8,705 nucleotides of DNA from Nitrososphaeraceae archaeon (lineage in GTDB: Archaea > Thermoproteota > Nitrososphaeria > Nitrososphaerales > Nitrosopumilaceae): the NCBI GenBank assembly GCA_025922755.1, contig JAICHE010000038.1, positions 1 to 8,705 on the forward strand. Reading direction: 5' to 3'. Position numbers and translations under genes: made by a program. Below the pieces are notes generated by a model. That model was not told the DNA's origin and ran no database searches. It was given only the letters and a program-made list of their open reading frames with translations. Positions 1-6,002 of this stretch are shown in pieces (position 1 is the first letter of the stretch; every line of letters starts with the position of its first letter).

Positions 1-353
1 TAGTTGAGGGAATGGGTGGAATTATGACTCCAATTTTAAAAAATTACTTTGTTACTGATTTGATAAAAGAGATGAAAATACCTGCAGTGATTGTTACTAG
101 GACTAAAGTTGGAACTGTAAATCACACAATTATGACAGTCAAAATGTGTCAAAAATATAAAATTCCAATAAGCGGAATCATCATCAATAATTTTGATTTA
201 GATGGATACGACCTAAAGTTACTAAAAAAAGACCTTCAAAATTTAACAAGGATTCCTATTTTGGGAACTGTGCCATACATTGAGGATCTTAGCGATGATT
301 CTTTGTACAAGACATTCAAAAAGAACATTGATGTAAAATCATTAATTAATTAG
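1..353 (+). CDS. bioD: Dethiobiotin synthetase BioD, 3' part only (5' end outside window)
   Basis: The frame is open from the first base, so the gene begins upstream; the ATG at 12 is internal. The first readable residues are VEGMGGIMTPI, matching the VEGAGG phosphate-loop motif in the middle of BioD. Next comes TRTKVGTVNHTIMTV, the family's G-T/C-INH-LLT segment, then GIIINNF and the late PILGTVPY motif. BioD closes the ureido ring of dethiobiotin from diaminopelargonic acid, CO2 and ATP in the cytoplasm, the step before biotin synthase. In ammonia-oxidising archaea biotin is needed by the acetyl-CoA/propionyl-CoA carboxylase of the 3-hydroxypropionate/4-hydroxybutyrate cycle. The rest of the biotin operon presumably lies upstream. 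The stop codon overlaps that of the convergent gene on the other strand (350-353). The family call is firm; only the C-terminal half can be judged. Confidence 0.9.
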   Translation, partial: VEGMGGIMTPILKNYFVTDLIKEMKIPAVIVTRTKVGTVNHTIMTVKMCQKYKIPISGIIINNFDLDGYDLKLLKKDLQNLTRIPILGTVPYIEDLSDDSLYKTFKKNIDVKSLIN

Positions 354-898
354 ATTTTTAAAATTTTGAATTTGTTATGGCCTTGCACATTTACAAATTG
401 AGCTATTTCAAAGATTATTTTTGAAAAATTACTCTCCTTCTGCACAACAAATGTCTTGTTTTCAAATCCTAAATCCTGAGTCAAAACAAGCCAAATGTTT
501 TGCTTTTCAGGTTGGATTGTTTGGAGTTTTTCTAGTTTTTCTAAAATGATTTTTTTATCCAGAGTCTTTGGAATGGAAATTATCAGTGTTTTTTTTGGGT
601 CTTGTTCTAGTGTTTTCAAGTCAGGAATAACGATATCAACTTCGATTCCCTGATGCTCTACTTTTCTCTGACTTGTCAGCATTGCACTAGTTAACATATA
701 GTGCAATATCCCTGTAGCCAATACTCCAAGACTATCTTCTTTTTCATCCATTAAAGATGCCTTGTAGTAACAATTCTCTAAAATATCATCAATTGCTTTA
801 TCCATTTTTGTGTGTGCAATTAGTTCTTGGAGTTTTTTTTCTGATTTTTTTATGTATTCAAAAAGAAATTCTTTTACTGGGTGTAATTCTTCGTCCAT
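350..898 (-). CDS. Uncharacterised 182-residue protein, second gene of the HMG-CoA synthase unit
   Basis: I do not recognise this protein. Residues 1-80 look mostly helical and highly charged; residues 54-76 (LGVLATGILHYMLTSAML) form an apolar helix. From about 85 the pattern becomes alternating beta/alpha: EVDIVIPD, then TLIISIPK, then NIWLVLTQD. An acidic strand followed by a strand ending in Lys vaguely recalls the PD-(D/E)XK nuclease fold, but the expected Glu before Lys is absent, so this is only a thought. There is no signal peptide and no cysteine pair. The ATG lies 3 bases after the HMG-CoA synthase stop, so the two are almost certainly co-transcribed. No Shine-Dalgarno sequence is visible in the short gap. 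The 3' end overlaps the bioD stop by 4 bases. The coding call rests on a full-length uninterrupted frame and tight operon spacing. Confidence 0.8.
   Translation of the reverse strand: MDEELHPVKEFLFEYIKKSEKKLQELIAHTKMDKAIDDILENCYYKASLMDEKEDSLGVLATGILHYMLTSAMLTSQRKVEHQGIEVDIVIPDLKTLEQDPKKTLIISIPKTLDKKIILEKLEKLQTIQPEKQNIWLVLTQDLGFENKTFVVQKESNFSKIIFEIAQFVNVQGHNKFKILKI
355..368 (+). terminator. Possible T-rich terminator behind bioD
   Basis: Two T runs (TTTTT at 355-359 and TTTT at 364-367) follow two bases after the bioD stop. Archaeal RNA polymerase often stops at oligo-T without a hairpin. The site lies inside the 3' end of the convergent gene, so the two transcripts must overlap. This is a pattern call only. 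Confidence 0.3.
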
Positions 899-901
899 GA
901 A

Positions 902-2296
902 TTATTCATTGTAAACGTATCTTCTTTCGCCTCTGGATTCTTTGGTTTTGTTAACATCAACCAAAATGAATTCATTTGTTGGGTTTAGCATTGATTCTTC
1001 AGGCCCTATCTTCTTTTCATGTATTCTTTCGTATTCACTTAAGGTAAGTTTTCTTCTTGGTCCCAGTTCTGCCTCTAGGTTCATGGACTTTACAATCTCT
1101 TCGTATTCTGGCTGAATCACTCCACTAAACACCATTGCACTGGCACCACTTCCATAAGAGCCAAACCCAATTCGCTTTCCGTCAAGATTGATTCCTTTTT
1201 GGTACTCAAACTCCAGACTACTTCGGAATCCCAAGTATAGTGACGCTGTGTAAAGATTTCCAATCATTTTTGATGCAATAAGGGAGCTTGCAAGTTTTGC
1301 CTCGTACACTTCTTGGAATTCTGGTGTCTTGGTAAACAGTTTGGTAAACTCGTGGTCTCTAGTCATATATTCTTGGTCACTAAGTACTGATTCAATAGTT
1401 CCTCGTGGGTCTTTTGGAATTGGCTCTTCCATACCCATTTCTGCAATTATTTTTTTCCATCTTGGCAATTGACGCCATTCATGTCTTACCAAATAAGCAA
1501 GTGCTTTTTTGCCCATATTGCTGTATGGCAAGTGCATGTTGATGTAATCCATGTGATCAAGAATTGTCTCACCTGGTTCAAGTTTGATTAGTTGAGTGGA
1601 TATTGCTTTTTTCTTGTATGTCTCTAGTGCTTTTCTCACTTGAATCATATACAAAAGATTAGAGTATTGTCCATGAACAATTGGAGTTTCTTTTCCAAAT
1701 GGTCTGTAAAAATCATATTCGTCTTTAATTGATGTTGCAGTAACTTTGGGGTCAAAAGCCAATAATCTTGGTTTGTCGTTGAGGAGCATTGCAACAGCTC
1801 CTGCTCCTTGGGTCATCTCGCCACTACTACCCATATCATATTTTGCAATGTCTGAAACTACCACAAGTGCTGCTTTTCCTTCAGCTTCTCCTGCTCTAAT
1901 CCAGTTTGTATTATCATATAGTGCATAAGACCCACTCACACAAGCAAATTTGGTCTCCACACCGCCACAGTGCTCAAATGCACCTTGACCATAAACTTGT
2001 TCAAGCATTCCAATAACATAAGAATTCATTGCCTTTGATTCATCAAATGAGGATTCTGTTGATACATAGAGTCGTCCAATATCTTCAGGCGACATTTTGT
2101 TGTTTTTCATAATTCTCAAACATGCATTTGCTGCAAGACAAGCTGGGTCTTGATTTGTATCAACAATTGCCATCTTAGATACTCCCAAACCTTTTTGGAG
2201 TTTAGCAGGATCCAATCCTCTTGCTTCTGCAAAATCAGAAGCATCTACATACAATCTTGGTATGTAAATGGAAATATCATCAATACCTGCTGCCAT
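902..2296 (-). CDS. mvaS: 3-hydroxy-3-methylglutaryl-CoA synthase, bacterial/eukaryotic-type sequence
   Basis: The enzyme condenses acetyl-CoA with acetoacetyl-CoA to HMG-CoA, the committed step before HMG-CoA reductase in the mevalonate route to archaeal isoprenoid lipids. The 464 residues show the thiolase fold and the three expected catalytic residues: Glu81 (STESSFDESKA), nucleophile Cys119 (ETKFACVSGSYAL) and His255 (MHLPYSNMGKKAL). GEMTQGAGAVAM at 160-170 and the Gly-rich GFGSYGSGASAMVFSG near 377-392 are further family signatures. The IAKY..GE-TQGAGAVAM block and HxPYxxMGKKA follow bacterial mvaS and eukaryotic HMGCS. The shorter (about 350-residue) synthase of most archaea carries an FHQPNGK-type motif instead. 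An insert around 270-330 explains the extra length over bacterial forms near 390. The ATG at 2296 is supported by a TATA box 27 bases upstream. It is cytoplasmic and is followed after 3 bases by the unknown gene at 350-898. Confidence 0.93.
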   Translation of the reverse strand: MAAGIDDISIYIPRLYVDASDFAEARGLDPAKLQKGLGVSKMAIVDTNQDPACLAANACLRIMKNNKMSPEDIGRLYVSTESSFDESKAMNSYVIGMLEQVYGQGAFEHCGGVETKFACVSGSYALYDNTNWIRAGEAEGKAALVVVSDIAKYDMGSSGEMTQGAGAVAMLLNDKPRLLAFDPKVTATSIKDEYDFYRPFGKETPIVHGQYSNLLYMIQVRKALETYKKKAISTQLIKLEPGETILDHMDYINMHLPYSNMGKKALAYLVRHEWRQLPRWKKIIAEMGMEEPIPKDPRGTIESVLSDQEYMTRDHEFTKLFTKTPEFQEVYEAKLASSLIASKMIGNLYTASLYLGFRSSLEFEYQKGINLDGKRIGFGSYGSGASAMVFSGVIQPEYEEIVKSMNLEAELGPRRKLTLSEYERIHEKKIGPEESMLNPTNEFILVDVNKTKESRGERRYVYNE

Positions 2297-2318
2297 AAGC
2301 TTGCTCCCTGAGGGTTCT

Positions 2319-2327
2319 CATATAAGG
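2319..2327 (-). promoter_or_regulatory. TATA box of the HMG-CoA synthase unit
   Basis: The minus strand reads CCTTATATG here. The TATA centre is 26-27 bases from the A of the start codon at 2296, which puts the transcription start at or next to the ATG and predicts a leaderless mRNA. The rest of 2328-2482 is AT-rich and holds no frame I would call. A second AT-rich stretch near 2384-2396 could be an alternative, more distant box. Confidence 0.55.
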
Positions 2328-2460
2328 ATTAACTATGATCAAATTTAACTCTGAATTAACAAAATTTTGGAATTTTATGCCTAAATATTTAAAAAGGTGC
2401 ACTGATGTTGACCGATCAAATTTCTAAAATTTTGTTCGTATTCTTCAAATTAATTTAACA

Positions 2461-2470
2461 TGAAAAAGAT
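2461..2470 (-). terminator. Possible oligo-T terminator behind the DsbA-like gene
   Basis: On the minus strand a run of five T (plus strand GAAAAAG, 2462-2468) begins about 16 bases after the stop at 2483, with no clear hairpin. It would fit an archaeal oligo-T stop between this gene and the HMG-CoA synthase promoter. Weak call. Confidence 0.25.
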
Positions 2471-2482
2471 CGATTTTACACT

Positions 2483-3217
2483 CTATGGGAGTTTTTTTAG
2501 TTCTGAATTGAAAACCTGTTCAAATCTCTCATATGGTTGTGCTCCAGAAATTTTTGTTATTTTGTTATCAGGACCAATTACAAAAAATGCCGGAGTCCCA
2601 GTAATTCCCAAATCTCTTGCATCTTTACTGCTATCTGAAATAATCTGTGTGTATCTTTCATCAAGCATACATTCAGACCATTTGTCAATATCTAATTCTA
2701 TTTCTTGTGCAAATCGCAGCAAGTTATCTGATGAGGCCCATCCATTGTTTTCACCAGTCCAATTATTGTATAGGATATCATGATATTCCCAAAATTTCCC
2801 CTGATCATTTGCACAATGAGCTCCATGAGCAGCATTTACTGAGTCAGGTCCAATAATTGTAAAGTCTTTGAAAATCATCTTTACCTTTCCTGTTTGAACA
2901 AAATTTACAAACAAATCATGTTCTGTATTATGAAAATGAACATTACAAAAATGACATTGATAATCTCCAAATTCCACTAAGGTTACTGGGGCATTAGGAT
3001 CTCCAAGAACTGGAGAGCCATTTGCCATAAATGTCGTTGAAATAACACTTTGGGAAATGGTGGGTTGAGTGTTTTGAACTGGTTCTATGATCAATTCTGG
3101 TTCCTCATTAAATTCGCTAATTGCTAAAAATGCAATCACAATAGAAATGGATGCTATTCCAGCACCGATTGCCATAGATGGTACATGAATCAACATGTAA
3201 TTTTTTGAATATGCCAA
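2483..3217 (-). CDS. Membrane-anchored DsbA-like thiol-disulfide oxidoreductase
   Basis: The protein has 244 residues from a TTG start. Residues 12-34 are one hydrophobic segment (signal anchor). A polar linker runs to about 65, then a thioredoxin-fold domain of the DsbA/Thioredoxin_4 type begins at NAPVTLVEFGDYQC. The redox motif is Cys88-His-Phe-Cys91 and the cis-proline loop is GTPAFFVIG (Pro209). A second cysteine pair (Cys135 in AHCAND, Cys183 in SECMLDE) lies in the helical insert and may form a structural disulfide. The active domain should face outside the membrane and oxidise or isomerise disulfides of exported proteins. Related DsbA copies are numerous in ammonia-oxidising archaea. 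The TTG at 3217 has a TATA-like box 27 bases upstream; the alternative ATG at 3196 would give 237 residues. It is transcribed away from the response regulator cluster. Confidence 0.88.
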   Translation of the reverse strand: MAYSKNYMLIHVPSMAIGAGIASISIVIAFLAISEFNEEPELIIEPVQNTQPTISQSVISTTFMANGSPVLGDPNAPVTLVEFGDYQCHFCNVHFHNTEHDLFVNFVQTGKVKMIFKDFTIIGPDSVNAAHGAHCANDQGKFWEYHDILYNNWTGENNGWASSDNLLRFAQEIELDIDKWSECMLDERYTQIISDSSKDARDLGITGTPAFFVIGPDNKITKISGAQPYERFEQVFNSELKKLP

Positions 3218-3240
3218 TTTAGGTTTTTGTTACTTCTCTG

Positions 3241-3250
3241 TTTATGATAT
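3241..3250 (-). promoter_or_regulatory. Candidate TATA box of the DsbA-like gene
   Basis: The minus strand reads ATATCATAAA here. The CATAAA part centres about 27 bases before the TTG at 3217. That spacing equals the one seen for HMG-CoA synthase and GAPDH and favours the TTG over the ATG at 3196. If the ATG is used instead, the leader would be about 24 bases. Confidence 0.4.
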
Positions 3251-3277
3251 GCAAAAATGACCTTTCAGGTTGGTTAT

Positions 3278-3292
3278 TCCAAATTATTTGGA
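3278..3292. repeat. Short perfect palindrome in the divergent intergenic region
   Basis: The sequence TCCAAA-TTA-TTTGGA has two perfect 6-base arms. It sits in the 230-base gap (3218-3447) between the DsbA-like gene and the response regulator, 28 bases upstream of the DsbA TATA box and about 125 bases before the regulator's box. Its size and symmetry fit a dimeric DNA-binding protein. An imperfect palindrome (GATTT...AAATC, 3311-3327) follows. In such AT-rich DNA a chance origin is possible. No gene is apparent in the gap. Confidence 0.3.
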
Positions 3293-3414
3293 TTTTCACT
3301 TGGTGGATTTGATTTTTAATTGAAATCATTGCTATGCACAATTGAAAATAATTCATTAAACATGAAAATTTCCTCTTTGAGGCATAAATTTTGTTCAGTT
3401 TAACCACACAGGAG

Positions 3415-3424
3415 TATTTATGCA
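3415..3424 (+). promoter_or_regulatory. Candidate TATA box of the response regulator cluster
   Basis: TATTTATGCA lies 24-33 bases upstream of the TTG at 3448. A transcript started at the usual distance would begin almost exactly at that codon, giving a leaderless mRNA. This is the main reason for choosing 3448 over the upstream in-frame TTG at 3391. It is probably the promoter for all three genes of the cluster, since the following gaps are 19 bases and 1 base. Confidence 0.45.
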
Positions 3425-3447
3425 AATTATGGTCGAAAACTGTTGTA

Positions 3448-4401
3448 TTGACAAAACCTCCAGTGTTAATTGTAGAGGACAGCCAGGCAGTAACTATGCT
3501 TCTGAAGAGCTTTTTAGAGAAGCTAGAATATCCTGACATTCATACGTCTGATAATGGCTACACTGCAGTAAGAGAGTACAAGAAACTTGTAAAGGAAAAC
3601 AAGCCTCCAATAGTACTTTTAGACTATATGCTTCCAGACATGGATTGCCGTTCCGTGTTAACTCAGATGCTTGATGAATATCCTGCTGCCAGAGTTATTT
3701 TGGAAACTGCTACAGAAAAAGAAGATGAAGGGATTAAAGAATTAATTCGATTAGGTGTTTATCAATATCTTGAAAAACCAATTAGATTTGATAGTCTCAA
3801 AGAAGTTTTTGAAACAATTGAAAAAGAAGATTTCTTTTTTCAAAAAGAATCAGAACAACTCAAAATGCTTGAAAATGCAGAAGAGGAGGTAAGGGAAAAA
3901 GTAAAAGACAGAGTTGATTTTATCTTAAAATCTTCTAAACAAGTAAGTTTGAATTTAATTGAACAAATGATAGGATTTTCGGACGAAACAATTAGACTTC
4001 ATTTGAATGAATTAGAAAGAGAAGGAAAAATTGTTAATTTGGGAGAAAAAAAAGAAATCGCTTGCAATAAATGCAATTCCGTAAAAACAACTCAGGTGTT
4101 TTCATGTCCTTCATGTAATAGCCCTCATTTTAGATTAGGGAAACTAATTGAACATTATAATTGTGGAAACGTTTCTGAAGAAAGAACTTATCAAAACGAT
4201 AAATGTCCTAGTTGCAACAAAGAGATTAAAGCCTTAGGGGTAGATTACAGGGTTTTACCAAATCATTACATTTGTAACAATTGCAGTGATGCATTTTCTG
4301 AACTTTCCTCCGAATATCTATGTCTAAAATGTGAAAACAGATTCAATCTAGCAGATGTAAATTGGCAAAGTAGTTGCAGCTACAAACTTGCAGCAATATG
4401 A
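3448..4401 (+). CDS. Response regulator: receiver, winged helix and C-terminal zinc ribbons (TackOD1-like)
   Basis: The protein has 317 residues from the TTG at 3448 (MTKPPVLIVED). The receiver domain (about 5-120) has all expected residues: Glu10/Asp11, phospho-acceptor Asp59 (VLLDYMLPD), Thr87 and Lys110 (YLEKP). A charged, probably coiled helix (about 125-160) follows, then a winged-helix-like segment (about 160-200; VSLNLIEQMIGFSDETIRLH). The tail carries three zinc-ribbon-like sets: Cys206/209/220/223, His236/Cys239/Cys253/Cys256 and Cys276/279/292/295. The stretch EHYNCGN...CPSCNKEIKALGVDYR resembles the output domain named TackOD1 in archaeal two-component proteins (from memory, not searched). 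It is predicted to be a cytoplasmic, phosphorylation-controlled DNA- or protein-binding regulator. No histidine kinase lies in the window. It heads the polysaccharide cluster, so control of that cluster is the simplest guess. A longer form from the TTG at 3391 (336 residues) is less likely. Confidence 0.87.
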   Translation: MTKPPVLIVEDSQAVTMLLKSFLEKLEYPDIHTSDNGYTAVREYKKLVKENKPPIVLLDYMLPDMDCRSVLTQMLDEYPAARVILETATEKEDEGIKELIRLGVYQYLEKPIRFDSLKEVFETIEKEDFFFQKESEQLKMLENAEEEVREKVKDRVDFILKSSKQVSLNLIEQMIGFSDETIRLHLNELEREGKIVNLGEKKEIACNKCNSVKTTQVFSCPSCNSPHFRLGKLIEHYNCGNVSEERTYQNDKCPSCNKEIKALGVDYRVLPNHYICNNCSDAFSELSSEYLCLKCENRFNLADVNWQSSCSYKLAAI

Positions 4402-4420
4402 TTGTGTGGTAGTAGGGACA

Positions 4421-6001
4421 ATGTTTTCTCCCAAGAAAAGACACAAAACGCAGTCAAAACCAATAGCATATTCCAAAGAGCCCACTGCATTATGTGAACC
4501 ACAATATATTCAAAAACTACAAACAAAACAAATTGAAAATCTTCAAAAAAAATCCAAACCAAAAATTGATCCGGTTCAACTACTTTTGACTGCAGCAATT
4601 TTCATTTTCTTGTCTGCTGCGATTTACTATATTTTGGGACCGATAAGCATGGCTGCCATGGCGATAGGAGGAATTCTTTCCAGCTACCATATGATTAGTT
4701 CAAGAACCAAAAACTTTGAAAAAAATAAAGAAGGACGAAAAGGCCCTTCAATTCTGTTAATGGTTCTTGTAGGTTCTCCATTTTTAATGGGCGGACTTGT
4801 TGCCTATGAGGGTGCAACTCTATTGGAGTCTCCTGCGAGAATAATTCTTCTTTGGGCTATGACTATATCCTTTTGGACAACAATGCTGTTTGTCCCAATG
4901 TCTGTGTTAAGCAAGCATCGAGAAAACCTTCAACCAGAAATTACAAATTATCCCAAAGTATCTGTAATTATTCCTGCCTATAATGAAGAAAAAGTAATCA
5001 AACAAACTTTAGAATCAATGGTTGAAACACGATATCCTAGAAAAGAGATTATTTTTGTTGATGATGGAAGTACAGACAGAACATTAGAGATTGCGAAACA
5101 ATTCAAAAATGAAATCATGGTTCTTCACAAGGAAAATGGAGGAAAAGCAACTGCACTGAATTATGGTTTAGTTTATGCTAAAGGAGAAATCATTGTAGTT
5201 GTTGATGCTGATACTATTATTGGCAGAAATTCACTAAAAGAGATTGTAAAAGGGTTTGAAGTAGATGAGCATGTTGCAGCAGTTGCAGGAAATATCAAAG
5301 TACGAAATCGAGTTAACTTAATTACAAAATGCCAGGCATTGGAATATCTTATAGGCATTCAAGTTATTAGAAGGGCGTTTGATAGATTTGGATCAATCAC
5401 CGTCGTTCCTGGTGCACTTGGGGCATTCAAAAAGGCATGTGTTTCTGGGACTGGTGCATATGGGAAAGAAACAATCGTGGAGGATTTTGATCAAACAATA
5501 AAATTACTAAAAGCTGGACTGATTACTCAGGGAAGTGTAAAGGCAGTTGCCTACACTGAAGCCCCTACGACACTATCTGATTTTGCAAAACAAAGAAAAC
5601 GATGGTACCGTGGAAATATCCAAGTTTTAAAACGCCATTCAGATGCGCTAACTAATCCCCGATTTGGGTATCTACAAAAACTTGCCTTGCCATACTTGTT
5701 TTTAGGTATGATAATTACCCCGATAATCGGCTTTACTGCACTTGCAAATGTGATTTTTGGAGTGTTGAGTGGAGACGGGTGGTGGGTCTTAGAAGCTGCT
5801 GGAATATTCACAGTAGTTCATTTTCTTATGTCTGCGCTTGCACTCAGGATTGACGATGAAGACCCAAAACTGTTGATTTATGCGGGATTTTTGCTATTTG
5901 GTTTCAAACAAATTGTTGACTTTTTGCTACTAAAGGCAATATTAGAACAATTGATGGGAAAAGAAGCAAAGTGGACTAGCGCAAGGAGGATTGGTGTTTA
6001 A
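4421..6001 (+). CDS. Processive family 2 glycosyltransferase, membrane polysaccharide synthase (PgaC/IcaA/HasA-like)
   Basis: The protein has 526 residues. After a basic, polar cytoplasmic tail (1-50) come apolar segments at about 53-72, 75-92, 109-129 and 140-163. The GT-A catalytic domain follows: VSVIIPAYNEE (180-190), FVDDGSTDRT (Asp214/215), GGKATALNYGL, VVDADT (DxD at 262-264), VVPGALGAFKK, VEDFD (Glu354-Asp355, catalytic base region) and QRKRW (391-395), the Q/RxxRW signature of processive synthases. Three C-terminal hydrophobic segments (about 419-449, 455-476, 483-509) complete the export channel. The order matches poly-N-acetylglucosamine, hyaluronan and cellulose synthases, which polymerise UDP-sugars inside the cell and push the chain through the membrane. 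The actual sugar cannot be read from sequence. The ATG lies 19 bases after the regulator's stop; a TTG at 4388 would overlap it and adds 11 unconvincing residues. The next gene begins at its stop. Confidence 0.92.
   Translation: MFSPKKRHKTQSKPIAYSKEPTALCEPQYIQKLQTKQIENLQKKSKPKIDPVQLLLTAAIFIFLSAAIYYILGPISMAAMAIGGILSSYHMISSRTKNFEKNKEGRKGPSILLMVLVGSPFLMGGLVAYEGATLLESPARIILLWAMTISFWTTMLFVPMSVLSKHRENLQPEITNYPKVSVIIPAYNEEKVIKQTLESMVETRYPRKEIIFVDDGSTDRTLEIAKQFKNEIMVLHKENGGKATALNYGLVYAKGEIIVVVDADTIIGRNSLKEIVKGFEVDEHVAAVAGNIKVRNRVNLITKCQALEYLIGIQVIRRAFDRFGSITVVPGALGAFKKACVSGTGAYGKETIVEDFDQTIKLLKAGLITQGSVKAVAYTEAPTTLSDFAKQRKRWYRGNIQVLKRHSDALTNPRFGYLQKLALPYLFLGMIITPIIGFTALANVIFGVLSGDGWWVLEAAGIFTVVHFLMSALALRIDDEDPKLLIYAGFLLFGFKQIVDFLLLKAILEQLMGKEAKWTSARRIGV
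5984..5990 (+). promoter_or_regulatory. Strong Shine-Dalgarno for the deacetylase-like gene, oddly spaced
   Basis: AGGAGGA lies inside the end of the glycosyltransferase gene. It ends 12 bases before the ATG at 6003, and only 3 bases before a GTG at 5994 in the same frame. Neither spacing is ideal. The two starts differ by three residues (MFK) in front of the signal peptide, so the mature protein would be the same. Confidence 0.5.
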
Positions 6002-6002
6002 G

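Noticed and set aside
350..898. PD-(D/E)XK nuclease assignment for the unknown protein
   Set aside because: The acidic strand and the Lys-ending strand are suggestive, but the required Glu or Asp two residues before Lys is missing, so no function was assigned.
2460..2783. Plus-strand open frame of 107 residues
   Set aside because: It lies almost wholly antisense to the DsbA-like gene, whose frame carries clear domain motifs. The antisense product has no recognisable feature.
3391..3447. N-terminal extension of the response regulator from the TTG at 3391
   Set aside because: The added 19 residues do not look like a receiver N-terminus, and the TATA-like box at 3415-3424 lies inside them. The receiver begins naturally a few residues after the TTG at 3448.
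3219..3539. Minus-strand open frame of 106 residues overlapping the divergent promoter region and the start of the response regulator
   Set aside because: Its N-terminal third is antisense to the receiver domain and the rest is low-complexity intergenic sequence. No motif or promoter supports it.
4388..4420. TTG start of the glycosyltransferase overlapping the regulator's stop
   Set aside because: It adds 11 residues with no support, and the ATG at 4421 gives a typical basic cytoplasmic N-terminus. Translational overlap cannot be excluded.
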